Translations under genes and position numbers: made by a program
Assembly: GCA_045591175.1 (NCBI GenBank)
Contig: JAZNSI010000013.1
Coordinates: 1-64,000, forward strand
Reading direction: 5' to 3'
DNA length: 64,000 nt
From: UBA11524 sp045591175
GTDB lineage: Bacteria > Bacillota > Clostridia > Christensenellales > Aristaeellaceae
Notes under the pieces: model-generated
Told to the model about the DNA's origin: nothing
Database searches by the model: none
What the model saw: only the letters and a program-made list of their open reading frames with translations
Shown here: positions 16,359 to 25,412 of the stretch, piece by piece
Layout: every line of letters begins with the position of its first letter
How positions within the stretch are numbered: the stretch's first letter is position 1

Positions 16359-17654
16359 TCAGATGATCTCGCCCGTCATGCCGTCCGCGGCGGATTCCGT
16401 CAGGCGGACGGCCACGATGCTGCCCGGGACGCACGCGGGGCAGTCGGCGATGCGCACGGGGATGTATTCCGGCGTGTAGCCATGCCACATGTCGCCGAGT
16501 TTCTCCTCGATCAGCACGGTGGTTTCGCGGCCCAGCCACTGCGCCTGATAGGCGGCGGCGGTTTCCTCGCCCAGGGCGATGAGCTCGCGGGTGCGGCGTT
16601 CCTTCACCGCCTTGGAGAGCTGGCCGGGCATGACGGCGGCCTTGGTGCCCTCGCGGGGGGAGTAGGGGAAGACGTGGATCTTCGCGTAGCCCACGTCACG
16701 GATGGTTTGCCGGGTCTCCTCGTATTCTTCCTCGGTTTCGCCGGGGAAGCAGGTCAGCACATCGGTGGTGAAGGCCGCCATCGGGAAGGCTGCACGCAGA
16801 TTGTCCACCGCCTGCATGTACATGGTCATGTTGTAGCGGCGTGCCATGCGGGCCAGCACGGTGTTGCTGCCGGACTGAAGCGCCAGGTGGAACTGGGGGC
16901 ACACCTTGGGCATCGCCGCGAGGGCCTGGGAGAAGGCCACCGTCGCGATGGTGGGTTCCAGGCTGCCCAGGCGGATGCGCTGCACGCCCTCCACCTCATG
17001 CACCGCGCGGATGGCGTCCAGCAGCGTGCTGCCGTCGCCCAGATCCTTGCCGTAGCTGGACAGGTGGATGCCCGTCAGCACCAGCTCGGTGTAGCCGGCG
17101 GCGACCAGGCGCTCCGTCTCCTCGCGGATGTTGGAAATCGCGCGGCTACGGATGGGCCCGCGCACGCTGGGGATGATGCAGTAGGTGCAATGATTGTTGC
17201 AGCCCTCCTGGATTTTGAGGGTCGCGCGGGTGTGCTCATCCTGGGTGGTGATGGTCAGCTCCTCGAAGGGGGTGGCGGCGTTCAGCTCGTTGACGGCGCT
17301 GATGCCGGTGCCGTTGGCGACGGCCTGCTCCAGCAGTTCGACCACTTTGTCGCGATTCTGCGTGCCGATGATCAGCCGCGCGCCGGTTTCCAGCAGCTCG
17401 CTGCCCTTGCGCTGGGCCAGGCATCCGGCGAGGATAATGGCGCTCTCCGGATGCTCCCGGCGCAATCGGCGGGTGAGCTGCATGCTCTTTTTGTCGCCCG
17501 TGCCGGTGACGGTGCAGGTGTTGATGACGTACACATCCGCAGCCGCGTCAAAGGGAACCACCTCGTACCCGGCGGCGCGGAATTTCTCCAGCATGGCCTG
17601 GGTATCGTACTGGTTCACCTTGCAGCCGAGGGTGTGGAAAGCAACGGTTTTCAT
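16359..17654 (-). CDS. mtaB: tRNA t6A37 methylthiotransferase MtaB
   Basis: A 431-residue radical-SAM enzyme that converts t6A37 to ms2t6A37 in tRNA. The N-terminal UPF0004 domain holds cluster cysteines in HTLGCKVNQYD, INTCTVT and LAGCLAQRKG. The radical-SAM CxxxCxxC motif is EGCNNHCTYCIIP, and a C-terminal TRAM domain is present (about 370-430). Sequence type GCKVNQY and PSVRG points to MtaB rather than MiaB. The frame also has an in-frame ATG at 17681 that would overlap rsmE by 17 bases; 17654 starts the family homology and is preferred. Confidence 0.95.
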   Translation of the reverse strand: MKTVAFHTLGCKVNQYDTQAMLEKFRAAGYEVVPFDAAADVYVINTCTVTGTGDKKSMQLTRRLRREHPESAIILAGCLAQRKGSELLETGARLIIGTQNRDKVVELLEQAVANGTGISAVNELNAATPFEELTITTQDEHTRATLKIQEGCNNHCTYCIIPSVRGPIRSRAISNIREETERLVAAGYTELVLTGIHLSSYGKDLGDGSTLLDAIRAVHEVEGVQRIRLGSLEPTIATVAFSQALAAMPKVCPQFHLALQSGSNTVLARMARRYNMTMYMQAVDNLRAAFPMAAFTTDVLTCFPGETEEEYEETRQTIRDVGYAKIHVFPYSPREGTKAAVMPGQLSKAVKERRTRELIALGEETAAAYQAQWLGRETTVLIEEKLGDMWHGYTPEYIPVRIADCPACVPGSIVAVRLTESAADGMTGEII

Positions 17655-17664
17655 AGAAGAAAGT

Positions 17665-18399
17665 TCACTCCATATCGCCATAGAGGCAGAATAGCGCGCT
17701 CATGGCGCAAAGCCCGGCGGTCTCGGTGCGCAGGATTCGCGGACCAAGGGTGACGCTCTGGCAATTCGCGGTCTTCATCCGGGCAATTTCGTCCTCGGAC
17801 ATGCCTCCTTCCGGGCCGATGACGATGGCCAGGTCGGTGACGTCCGGGTGCTCCTCATGGAAGCGGGCGAGGGAATAGCCACGCGCGTCCTCCCACGGGA
17901 CGATGGCTGCGCCGTGCTGGGGCAGCTTCGCCAAAAGCTGCTTGAAACTGATGGGCTCGGTCACCTGCATCGTTTCGCAGCGCCCGGACTGCTTGCAGGC
18001 CTCGCGGGCAATCTTCTGCCAGCGTTCCTGCTTCTTGCGGCCGTCCTTCGCGTCCAGCTGGACGACGCAGCGGCTCATCGCGACAGGCACGACGGCGCAT
18101 GCACCAAGCTCCACGGACTTCTGCACGATCAGCTCCATCTTGTCCGCCTTGGGCAGGCCCTGATAGAGCGTGATGCGTAAGCGTGCCTCGGTGGAGGGCA
18201 TTTCGCCGGTGATGCGCACCGCGACCTCACCGTCCCCGATGGACGCGATTTCTCCGGCGAAACGCTTGCCGTCCGCGAACAGCTCGCAGGCTTCACCCTG
18301 ACGCATCCGCAGCACGCGGGTGGCATGGCGGGCGTCCTCCTCGCAGAGGTAAGCGACGTCGCCGGTCACGCCCCGGTCGTCAGCATAAAAGCGGTGCAT
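17665..18399 (-). CDS. rsmE: 16S rRNA (uracil-1498-N3)-methyltransferase
   Basis: A 244-residue SPOUT-class enzyme. The N-terminal PUA-like part is MHRFYADDRG...HATRVLRMRQG and the knotted C-terminal part has VIGPEGGMSEDE and LGPRILRTETA, the SAM-binding loops of RsmE. The ATG at 18399 overlaps the TGA of prmA by one base (TGATG), so translation is coupled. Confidence 0.96.
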   Translation of the reverse strand: MHRFYADDRGVTGDVAYLCEEDARHATRVLRMRQGEACELFADGKRFAGEIASIGDGEVAVRITGEMPSTEARLRITLYQGLPKADKMELIVQKSVELGACAVVPVAMSRCVVQLDAKDGRKKQERWQKIAREACKQSGRCETMQVTEPISFKQLLAKLPQHGAAIVPWEDARGYSLARFHEEHPDVTDLAIVIGPEGGMSEDEIARMKTANCQSVTLGPRILRTETAGLCAMSALFCLYGDME

Positions 18400-19352
18400 C
18401 AGTCAGGCCTCCTGGACAGGATCGCGACCCACTCGCCCTTGCGGCGGATCTCCAGAATGGTGTAGTTCGCCTCGTTCAGCGCGTTCACCACATCCTGCTC
18501 GCGCTCCTTGATGATGCCGGAGCAGATGAACAGGCCGCCCTCCACAATGTGGGGGATGAGGGGCTTGGCGAACATGCAGATGACATCCGCGATGATGTTG
18601 GCCACGCAGACCTCGCACACGCCATCGGTGGATTCCAGCAGATTGCCCTCCACTGCGCGGATGACGTTTTGCAGCTTGTTGTGCTCAACATTTTCCTTGG
18701 CAACCTTGACGGCGGTGGGGTCGATGTCGATGGCCAGCACGTCCTTCGCGCCCAGCATCGCCGCGCCGATGGCCAGGATGCCGCTGCCGGTGCCCACGTC
18801 GATGACGGTGTTCACGGGCTGCTTCAGCATCACGTCCTCCAGCAGCTCGAGGCACATGCCGGTGGTTTCATGGGTGCCGGAGCCAAAGGCCATGCCGGGG
18901 TCGATCTCCATGACCAGGTCGTTCTCCTTTGCGTCATAGAGCTCCCAGGTGGGCTTGACCACCAGGCGCTTGCCGGCGCGGAAGGGCTTGTAGAACTTCT
19001 TCCACACCTCCGACCAGTCCTCGTCGTGGACGTTCACGGTGTTCATTTCCAGGGTGCCCATGTCAATGCACAGGTCAGCGGCCTTCAGCTCCGCCATGCG
19101 GGCCTTCAGCGCACCCATGCGGTCGGCAAACTTCTCGTCCGGCTCGAACCAGGCGTGCACCAGCACATCCTCGGGCAGGGTATTGATCAGGTTGGGGTCA
19201 ATGATCTCCCAGTAGCCGTTGGGCTTGTCGGGATCAGGAATATCGGCGCGGTCCTCCACCATCGTGCCGGTGGCGCCCTCGTTCATCAGGGCCTCGGAGA
19301 CGATGTCCGCGCCCATGGTGGTGGTGTGTATGGTCAGTTCGACCCAATCCAT
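18399..19352 (-). CDS. prmA: Ribosomal protein L11 methyltransferase
   Basis: A 317-residue protein with the N-terminal substrate-recognition domain (MDWVELTIHTTT) and a SAM domain with DPGMAFGSGTHETT and VIDVGTGSGILAIGA, both diagnostic of PrmA. It trimethylates L11 on the large subunit. It heads the prmA-rsmE-mtaB-HIT operon; in many Bacillota this group follows dnaJ, which is absent here and replaced by a divergent mscL. Confidence 0.96.
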   Translation of the reverse strand: MDWVELTIHTTTMGADIVSEALMNEGATGTMVEDRADIPDPDKPNGYWEIIDPNLINTLPEDVLVHAWFEPDEKFADRMGALKARMAELKAADLCIDMGTLEMNTVNVHDEDWSEVWKKFYKPFRAGKRLVVKPTWELYDAKENDLVMEIDPGMAFGSGTHETTGMCLELLEDVMLKQPVNTVIDVGTGSGILAIGAAMLGAKDVLAIDIDPTAVKVAKENVEHNKLQNVIRAVEGNLLESTDGVCEVCVANIIADVICMFAKPLIPHIVEGGLFICSGIIKEREQDVVNALNEANYTILEIRRKGEWVAILSRRPD

Positions 19353-19394
19353 AAGTCATCTTCCTTTGCTGAATGATGATAGTTTACCATCATT

Positions 19395-19423
19395 ATTATA
19401 CGGCATATTTCTGTGAAGGTCAA
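19395..19423 (-). promoter_or_regulatory. prmA operon promoter
   Basis: Minus strand: TTGACC (19418-19423), 17-base spacer, TATAAT (19395-19400). Confidence 0.85.
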
Positions 19424-19438
19424 CCGGTGAAAAAAGCC

Positions 19439-19467
19439 TTGCGCCAAACCGGTTGCTGTGCTATACT
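19439..19467 (+). promoter_or_regulatory. mscL promoter
   Basis: TTGCGC (19439-19444), 17-base spacer, TATACT (19462-19467). It is back to back with the prmA promoter, with 15 bases between the two -35 boxes. Confidence 0.75.
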
Positions 19468-19511
19468 GAATTGAACCCAAACCGTTCAACCAAATAAGGA
19501 GGATGAATCCA

Positions 19512-19925
19512 ATGAAGAAGTTCTTTGAAGAGTTCAAAAAGTTTGCCCTGCGCGGCAACGTGATCGACCTGGCTGTCGGCGTGATCATCGGCGGCGCGTT
19601 CACTTCCATCGTGAATGCCGTGTCCAATGACTTCATCAAGCCCCTGCTGGCCTACATCATGGGCACCGCTCCCGAAGAGATCCTGATCGGCGAAGCTCAG
19701 TGGTCCTGGGCTCTGGCCGGCGCTGATTTCGCGACCACCATCATCAACTTCCTGATCACCGCGCTGGTGCTGTTCATCATCATCAAGCTGTTCAACAAGA
19801 TCTCCACCGTCGGCAAGAAGCCCGAGGCACCCAAGGCTCCCACCACCAAGAAGTGCCCCTTCTGCTGCTCCGAGATCGCCATCGAGGCCACCAAGTGCCC
19901 CCACTGCACTTCTGAGCTGAAGTAA
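19512..19925 (+). CDS. mscL: Large-conductance mechanosensitive channel with a C-terminal zinc ribbon
   Basis: A 137-residue protein. Residues 1-100 are MscL: the amphipathic MKKFFEEFKKFALRGN, first membrane helix VIDLAVGVIIGGAFTSIVNA with the gating constriction, periplasmic-side loop, and second helix (about 78-98). The tail after residue 105 is not the usual helical bundle but a zinc ribbon with two CPxC knuckles, CPFC and CPHC, ending SELK. MscL opens on sudden osmotic downshock to release solutes. The ATG at 19512 is used because AAGGAGG is nine bases before it; the ATG at 19503 touches that site. Confidence 0.93.
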   Translation: MKKFFEEFKKFALRGNVIDLAVGVIIGGAFTSIVNAVSNDFIKPLLAYIMGTAPEEILIGEAQWSWALAGADFATTIINFLITALVLFIIIKLFNKISTVGKKPEAPKAPTTKKCPFCCSEIAIEATKCPHCTSELK

Positions 19926-19939
19926 GAGAAAACAAAGAA

Positions 19940-19976
19940 CGGAGACCGTCATAACCGACGGCCTCCGCTTTTTTGT
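19940..19976 (+). terminator. mscL terminator
   Basis: CGGAGACCGTC pairs with GACGGCCTCCG around ATAACC and is followed by a T6 run. Confidence 0.9.
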
Positions 19977-19991
19977 TTCATATGGAATTCA

Positions 19992-21155
19992 TCAATCCAC
20001 GATAGTCTCAGTAACGGTGATGAACTCGGCGCCCACCTGGGCGGGCAGGGACATGGTCATCGCGCCGTTGGTGTACACGGTCACGTTCATGCCGGGCTGC
20101 AGGCCGGCCATCTGCTCGATGGCGGCATTGACAAGGATCATCTCCATCTCAGTCTCCAGGGAGAACTGGCCCTCGGTGACTTCGCCGATCACGCCGGTGT
20201 GGGCGTAGCAGCCGATCTTTTGGGCGGCGATCTGCGCGGGGATGGAGAAGGTCATCTGGCCGTTGTAGGTGACGTGGATGAAATCGCCCACTTCAACGTC
20301 CTTGCCCTCGGAGATGGTTTCCTCGGACAGGTTCACCTGGATCATCTGGCCCTCTGCGTCCTCGATCATGATGAAGCCTTCGCCGATCTCGGTGACGATG
20401 CCGGTCATGTCAAACACCTCCTGAACGGTGGGCAGGGGCAGGATCTCGGTGGCATTGACGAGGATGGACTCCAGGGAGGCGGTCATCATGCCGTCGATGA
20501 TGACGATCACTTCCATGCCGGGCTCAGCCTGCACGAACTGCAGCGCGCCTTCCTTGATGGCGACGTGGTAGGGGAGTTCCTCGCCTTCAACGGTCAGGGT
20601 GAAGCCGCCCTCGACCATCTCGGTGACGGTGCCGACAATCTCCTGGCCGCGGATGTGCAGCGCATTCACACCGGCGGGGATCATGCGGGTCATCATGCCG
20701 TTGTGGTACACGGAGACGAACATGCCGTCCTGAATACCCTCCAGCATGGAGGCATCGGCATGAACAGCGTAAGTTTCGTCGCCGAAGGTCAGGATGAAGC
20801 CGGTCTCGGACATATCGCTCACCATACCCATCAGCATGTGGTTGCCGATGTGCAGAGCAGTGATCTGCGCGGGAATGGAGAAGGTCATCTGGCCGTTGTA
20901 AGCGACGGAGACATAGTCGCCGATGGCCAGCTCCTTGCCTTCGATGACGGTTTCGGGGATCAGGTGGGCTTCGACGTACTCGCCGGCGTGGGTCAGCAGC
21001 AGAATGGACTCGTCCAGGATCTCGGCAACAAAGCCTTCCAGCAGAACAATCTCTTCTGCCTCAGGAGAGGGGATAACAGCCTCATCCTCGGCGAAAGCGG
21101 TCAGGGCGGTCGCGGCCAGCATCAGGGCCAGCAGCATCAGGAAAAACTTCTTCAT
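19992..21155 (-). CDS. Secreted protein made of five tandem beta-rich repeats, unknown function
   Basis: A 387-residue protein with a Sec signal peptide (MKKFFLMLLALMLAATALTAFA, residues 1-22). The rest is about five units of 65-72 residues. Each has the pattern G-x-V-x-E-(I/M)-x-E-x-x-(F/I)-x-(L/M), a middle acidic strand, and a closing hxVxYNGxMTxSIPAQIxAxxI. Units 1 and 4 share IGDYVSVAYNGQMTFSIPAQI-like endings almost word for word. The spacing suggests an OB-like or small beta-barrel unit, but no named family is recognised. It is strongly acidic and poor in lysine. The start at 21155 is set by the signal peptide and AAGGAGG; the longer upstream frame is spurious. Confidence 0.75.
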   Translation of the reverse strand: MKKFFLMLLALMLAATALTAFAEDEAVIPSPEAEEIVLLEGFVAEILDESILLLTHAGEYVEAHLIPETVIEGKELAIGDYVSVAYNGQMTFSIPAQITALHIGNHMLMGMVSDMSETGFILTFGDETYAVHADASMLEGIQDGMFVSVYHNGMMTRMIPAGVNALHIRGQEIVGTVTEMVEGGFTLTVEGEELPYHVAIKEGALQFVQAEPGMEVIVIIDGMMTASLESILVNATEILPLPTVQEVFDMTGIVTEIGEGFIMIEDAEGQMIQVNLSEETISEGKDVEVGDFIHVTYNGQMTFSIPAQIAAQKIGCYAHTGVIGEVTEGQFSLETEMEMILVNAAIEQMAGLQPGMNVTVYTNGAMTMSLPAQVGAEFITVTETIVD

Positions 21156-21301
21156 GGGTGTCGTACCTCCTTGGGTGGTTCGTGGGCTTTTGTGCCTCAC
21201 GCCATACATGACGAATGACGGGGCGTTTTTGTTCCCGGATGAAAAAACTTTTTTCTGCGGCAGGATAGCATAAGATGTAGGAAAACGCAAGAAAAAGTTT
21301 T

Positions 21302-21940
21302 TCAGGGCACGTTGATACACCTTCCGGCGGAGAAATCCGAGGGCGCAAGGCAGGGATTTGCCCTGAGCAGCGCGGAAAGCGAGGTGTTCAGCCGCAGCGC
21401 GACGCTTTCGATGGTGTCCTCCTGCTGCAAGGTGTAGGTGGAGGCAGCGGGGCACGCCCTGTTGACGGAGGGCACGCACAGCACCTGCCCGGCGGCAAGG
21501 CTTTCCAGATCGGCGGCGGGATTGGCGCTTTGCAATGTGTAGCGGTTGATGTTGGCACGCAGCTGCACGTCGGCGGCGGTTTCACCGGGCTGGAGGGTGT
21601 AGGGCACGCCGTCGGGGCAGGAACCGTCTTCCTCCACGGCGGGCTTGTCGAGGGAGTCGGTATCCTCGGGGATGGGCTCTTCCGGGGGCTCCTCAGGGGC
21701 GGGAACTTCGGGTTCGGCGGGCGTTTCCGGCTGCGGGGGCGCGTCATCCTCCTCCATGGGGATGCACAGCACGTCGCCTACCATGAGGCGCGCCGGGTTG
21801 ATATCGCTGTTGGCCTCCAGCAGGTCGCGCAGGGGGACGCCCAGCCGGTTGGCGATCAGGTAGAAGCTGTCCCCCCGGCGGACGGTGTATTCATATCCGC
21901 AGACCTTCTCCAGGGGATCGCGGTGGGTATGCTCGTTCAT
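21302..21940 (-). CDS. Protein with three LysM domains, possibly spore- or wall-associated
   Basis: A 212-residue protein. LysM 1 is at residues about 18-65 (YTVRRGDSFYLIANRLGV...GDVLCIP), LysM 2 at about 112-158 (YTLQPGETAADVQLRANI...GQVLCVP) and LysM 3 at about 168-212 (YTLQQEDTIESVALRLNT...GRCINVP). A Pro/Glu-rich linker joins 1 and 2. There is no signal peptide, which recalls mother-cell-made spore coat LysM proteins, but no sporulation promoter is evident, so this is a guess. LysM binds N-acetylglucosamine polymers. The ATG at 21940 follows AAAGGAG. Confidence 0.82.
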   Translation of the reverse strand: MNEHTHRDPLEKVCGYEYTVRRGDSFYLIANRLGVPLRDLLEANSDINPARLMVGDVLCIPMEEDDAPPQPETPAEPEVPAPEEPPEEPIPEDTDSLDKPAVEEDGSCPDGVPYTLQPGETAADVQLRANINRYTLQSANPAADLESLAAGQVLCVPSVNRACPAASTYTLQQEDTIESVALRLNTSLSALLRANPCLAPSDFSAGRCINVP

Positions 21941-22043
21941 GGCGGATGCTCCTTTCTTGTCCATTCGATAAAGGCTATGCAGCGCGGATGGCGTTATGCC
22001 CGGCGGAATCGCAGGTTTTCAAATGAAATTTACAATTTGACTG

Positions 22044-22071
22044 TTTACATTGAAAGTTTTTGTGATATACT
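22044..22071 (+). promoter_or_regulatory. Promoter of the Q/Y/P-rich membrane protein
   Basis: TTTACA (22044-22049), 16-base spacer, TATACT (22066-22071), in an AT-rich gap between divergent genes. The leader would be about 105 bases. Confidence 0.55.
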
Positions 22072-22182
22072 GTAAGATGTGGCGAGGTACACGCTTTATT
22101 TGTCGTGGGAAAATCGTTCGCCATCATTTTATCAGCAACACAAGATGATATACTGAGAATTTCAGAAAGGACAGGAACACGG

Positions 22183-23544
22183 ATGAATAATGGTCAGCCT
22201 CCCTATGGGGATCCCAATGCCTGGGGCCAGCAGGGCAGCCAGGTGAATCCGGCGCAGTATCCTGTGCAGCAAAATCCTTATGCCCAGCAGGGGTATCCCC
22301 AGCAGGGCTATCAGCAGCCCTATGAACCGGTGCAGACCTATCAGCAGCAGGCGCATCCCCAGCAGGTGTACCAGCAGCAGACCTGGCAGCCTTATGCCGG
22401 TCAGCCCCAGCAGCAGGGTTATGCCCAGCCCGGCCCCCAGCCTCAGCAGTTCTACGGCCAGCAGGCCTATCAGCAGCCCCAGCAGGCTTATCCGCAGTTC
22501 AATCAGATGGGTCAGCAGGTGCAGCAGCAGGGCTACACCGGGTACTCTGGCTATTACAGCCAGCCCCAGGAGAAGAAGTTCGAGCTGCCGCTGGATGTGG
22601 TCGCCAAGGTCATTCTCTTTGGCGTGCTGCCTGTGCTGTTCATCCTGGCGATGATCTTTGCGGCCCCGGCGCTGAAGTGGATCTTCCTGGCCGGCGCGGT
22701 GGGCGGCATCGTGCTGATGTGGATGAAGGACGTTGTGTCCCCCAATATGCGTCTGACCATGTCCCTGGTGCTGGGCGTGATGGCGGTGGTCGCCCTGGTG
22801 GGTGCGCTCTCCGGCGCGCCGGCGGACAAGCAGTCCACCCCCGCCAGCGCCAACAAAGGCAGGAATCCTGCGTCGGTCAATGCAGGCCAGCAGGCCGCGA
22901 CGCCGACTGCCCAGCCGACCGCAACGCCTGCCCCGGAGGACGCCTCCGACGGCGCGGCGGAACAACTGCTGTCCTTCTTCCATTACTGGAACACGGGCAA
23001 CGACGAGGAAATGCTGGCCCGTACAGCGCCTTCCTGGCGCGCATCGGTGGATGACCCGGCGGCGGCGCTCTTCGTGCTGCTGCTCAACCGTACGCCCCAG
23101 GAGGATTTCGAGATCACCAAATCCACCGGTACGGACAACGACGCGCTGCGTACGCTGACCGTCAAGGTGACCATTGACAAGAACGACGGCCGATCCACGA
23201 TGGACCGCTACGCCTTCAAGGTCATGATGAAGAAGGAAGACGGCGTCTGGTATGTCGATCCTCAGTCCCTGGCCTCCAACGAGAAAGAAACGGCCACCGA
23301 GACTGTCGCCACTGCCAACAATACCCCCACTCAGCCGCCGCTGTACACCGGTACGCCGGAGACCATCCTGTACTACAATGCCCGGGGCGGCGGATCGCGC
23401 TATCATCTGGATCCGGAATGTCAGAGCGTGGGCAAGAAATGGCTGCCCATGACCAGCTTCCGCTATCTGGATCTGGATCAAAGCCCCTATAACGAGCTGA
23501 TCGCCTGCAACGAGTGCGGCGCGCCCATTCCGGACGATGAATAA
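22183..23544 (+). CDS. Membrane protein with Gln/Tyr/Pro-rich cytoplasmic head and cysteine-containing outer tail
   Basis: A 453-residue protein. Residues 1-130 are low complexity, about 40 percent Gln, with repeated GYxQQ and YQQP motifs. Three membrane helices follow (about 141-160, 163-181 and 189-210). Residues about 215-250 are a Ser/Thr/Pro/Ala linker. Residues about 250-360 resemble an NTF2-like fold (FFHYWNTGNDEEMLARTA ... DGVWYVDPQSL). Residues about 390-453 have RYHLDPEC and IACNECGAP, a small domain that could bind a metal or form disulfides. Function is not known. It overlaps the tilS start by eight bases. The head is similar in style to that of the VanW protein at 28.4 kb. Confidence 0.75.
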   Translation: MNNGQPPYGDPNAWGQQGSQVNPAQYPVQQNPYAQQGYPQQGYQQPYEPVQTYQQQAHPQQVYQQQTWQPYAGQPQQQGYAQPGPQPQQFYGQQAYQQPQQAYPQFNQMGQQVQQQGYTGYSGYYSQPQEKKFELPLDVVAKVILFGVLPVLFILAMIFAAPALKWIFLAGAVGGIVLMWMKDVVSPNMRLTMSLVLGVMAVVALVGALSGAPADKQSTPASANKGRNPASVNAGQQAATPTAQPTATPAPEDASDGAAEQLLSFFHYWNTGNDEEMLARTAPSWRASVDDPAAALFVLLLNRTPQEDFEITKSTGTDNDALRTLTVKVTIDKNDGRSTMDRYAFKVMMKKEDGVWYVDPQSLASNEKETATETVATANNTPTQPPLYTGTPETILYYNARGGGSRYHLDPECQSVGKKWLPMTSFRYLDLDQSPYNELIACNECGAPIPDDE

Positions 23545-24832
23545 GCTGCACGCTTTCCCCGGCAGGCTGATGGTCGGCCTTTCCGGCGGGACGGACAGCG
23601 TGGCGCTGCTGCATCTGCTGCTGGAGGCGGGGTGCGACGTCACCGCCGTCCATGTGAACCACGGCCTTCGCGGGGCGGAATCTGACGGGGATGAAGCCTT
23701 CGTACGGACGCTTTGCGAAAAGCTCCAGGTGACGCTGCTGGTTTTCCGCGCCTGCCCGCCGGAGAATCCCGGCGAAAACTGGGCGAGGGAAGCGCGTTAT
23801 GGCTTCTTCCGCGAGGCGCTGCGGCAAAGCGGCGCGGACGCGCTGGTACTGGCTCATCATCGGGATGACCAGGCGGAAACGCTGCTGCTGCACCTGCTGC
23901 GCGGCGCGGGCCTGACCGGTCTGACCGGCATGGCTGCTGACAGCGAGCGGGATGGCATGCGCATCCTGCGGCCGCTGCTTTCGTATTCCAGGGAAGAACT
24001 CCGAAAATACCTCAAGGAGAAGGCGCAGCCCTGGCGGGAGGACGCCTCCAACGGTGACACCCGCTATTTGCGCAATGCCCTGCGCGGCGAGGTGCTGCCT
24101 CTGCTGGAGCAGCTGGCTCCCGGCGCGTCGGCGCGCATTGCAAACACGACGGCGCTCCTCGCGGAGGATGAAGCGACCCTGAATACCCTCACGGCTGACT
24201 TTCTGGCCCGTCACCCCGGCGACGCGTTGCCGCTGGACGCGCTGGTGTGCCAGCCCGCAGGACTGCAAAAGCGCATCCTGCGCGCCTGGTGGACGGAGCT
24301 GGCCGCTCCGGGGGAGGAACGCAGCCTTTCCGCCGTGCAGACGGATGCGCTCCATGCCCTGCTGAACGCGGATACTTCCGCCCGGTGCAATCTGCCCGGC
24401 GGCTGGCATGGCCAAAGAGGCTGGACCCACCTGCATTTGGTATCGCCGCAGGAGGCGGCCGTTATCCCGGCAAGTCCGGCGATGACGTATCCGCTGCTGA
24501 CGGTGGAGGCTTTCACCGGTGAGCCCGGGGATGGCCGCACGTGCCAGGTGATTCCCCATGAATGGCTGGGGGAATGTATCGTCCGAAGCCGCCAAACGGG
24601 TGATTTCATCCGCCCCTTTGGCAGCGAGGGCAGGCAGTCCCTGCAGGATTACTTTGTTAACCGCCGCGTGGATGCGGCTTTCCGCGACCGTGTGCCGCTG
24701 GTGTGCCGGGGCAGCGAGGTGTTGCTGGCGGGCGGCGTGGGCGCGGGCAATATCCCCCGTACGGATGAAATAACCAACCCGGTGCTGCTTCGATGGAAGG
24801 AAGCCTTCCCCTGGCAGCGCGGACTGAAATGA
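23537..24832 (+). CDS. tilS: tRNA(Ile)-lysidine synthetase
   Basis: A 431-residue protein with the N-type ATP pyrophosphatase loop GLSGGTDSVALLHLL at residues about 14-28, followed by ALVLAHHRDDQAETLLLHLLRG, the TilS signature. It converts C34 of tRNA-Ile(CAU) to lysidine so that AUA codons are read as isoleucine, and is essential. The TilS C-terminal domain is near GDFIRPFG and LQDYFVNRRVD. tilS-hpt-ftsH is the classical Bacillota order. Confidence 0.96.
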   Translation: MNKLHAFPGRLMVGLSGGTDSVALLHLLLEAGCDVTAVHVNHGLRGAESDGDEAFVRTLCEKLQVTLLVFRACPPENPGENWAREARYGFFREALRQSGADALVLAHHRDDQAETLLLHLLRGAGLTGLTGMAADSERDGMRILRPLLSYSREELRKYLKEKAQPWREDASNGDTRYLRNALRGEVLPLLEQLAPGASARIANTTALLAEDEATLNTLTADFLARHPGDALPLDALVCQPAGLQKRILRAWWTELAAPGEERSLSAVQTDALHALLNADTSARCNLPGGWHGQRGWTHLHLVSPQEAAVIPASPAMTYPLLTVEAFTGEPGDGRTCQVIPHEWLGECIVRSRQTGDFIRPFGSEGRQSLQDYFVNRRVDAAFRDRVPLVCRGSEVLLAGGVGAGNIPRTDEITNPVLLRWKEAFPWQRGLK

Positions 24833-24845
24833 CAGGAGGTTCCCC

Positions 24846-25412
24846 ATGATCCAGACCAACGCCAAGATTTATGAAGACCTGAAAAGCATCCTGGTCACCC
24901 GTGAGGAGATCGCTGCGGCGGTGGACAAGCTGGGCGCGCAGATCACCGAGGATTACCAGGGCAAGGAGCTGCTGCTGGTGGGCATCCTCAAGGGCAGCGT
25001 TGTGTTCTTCTCTGACCTGATGCGTGCCATTGATCTACCTTTGGCGACGGAGTTCATGGCGGTGTCCAGCTACGGCGCGGCGACCAAGACCTCCGGCGTG
25101 GTCAACCTGGTCAAGGACCTGACCATCGACATCACCGGCAAGCATGTGCTGATCGTGGAGGACATCGTTGACTCCGGCATGACCCTGAGTTACCTGAAGA
25201 AGTACCTGTCCACCCGCGGCGCGGCTTCCATCAAGATTGCCACGCTCCTGGACAAGCCTGAGCGCCGCCGCGTCGACCTCAAGGCGGATTACTTCTGCTT
25301 CACCATCCCGGACGAATTCGTCGTCGGCTATGGCCTGGACTATGCGGAGAAGTACCGCAATCTGCCCGATATCGGCGTGCTGTCCCCCCGCGTTTATTCC
25401 GGGGAGGAATAA
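24846..25412 (+). CDS. hpt: Hypoxanthine phosphoribosyltransferase
   Basis: A 188-residue type I phosphoribosyltransferase. The PRPP loop is VLIVEDIVDSGMTLSYL, and the early loop LLLVGILKGSVVFFSDLMR is typical of Hpt. It salvages hypoxanthine and guanine to IMP and GMP. ACAGGAGG lies six bases before the ATG. In Bacillota Hpt is reported to partner TilS and FtsH. Confidence 0.96.
   Translation: MIQTNAKIYEDLKSILVTREEIAAAVDKLGAQITEDYQGKELLLVGILKGSVVFFSDLMRAIDLPLATEFMAVSSYGAATKTSGVVNLVKDLTIDITGKHVLIVEDIVDSGMTLSYLKKYLSTRGAASIKIATLLDKPERRRVDLKADYFCFTIPDEFVVGYGLDYAEKYRNLPDIGVLSPRVYSGEE

Noticed and set aside
22230..22560. CAG/CCAG-rich repeated tract that could look like a CRISPR-like or satellite array
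   Set aside because: It is in frame coding sequence for the Gln/Tyr-rich head; there are no constant-length spacers or repeat-spacer alternation, and no cas genes nearby.
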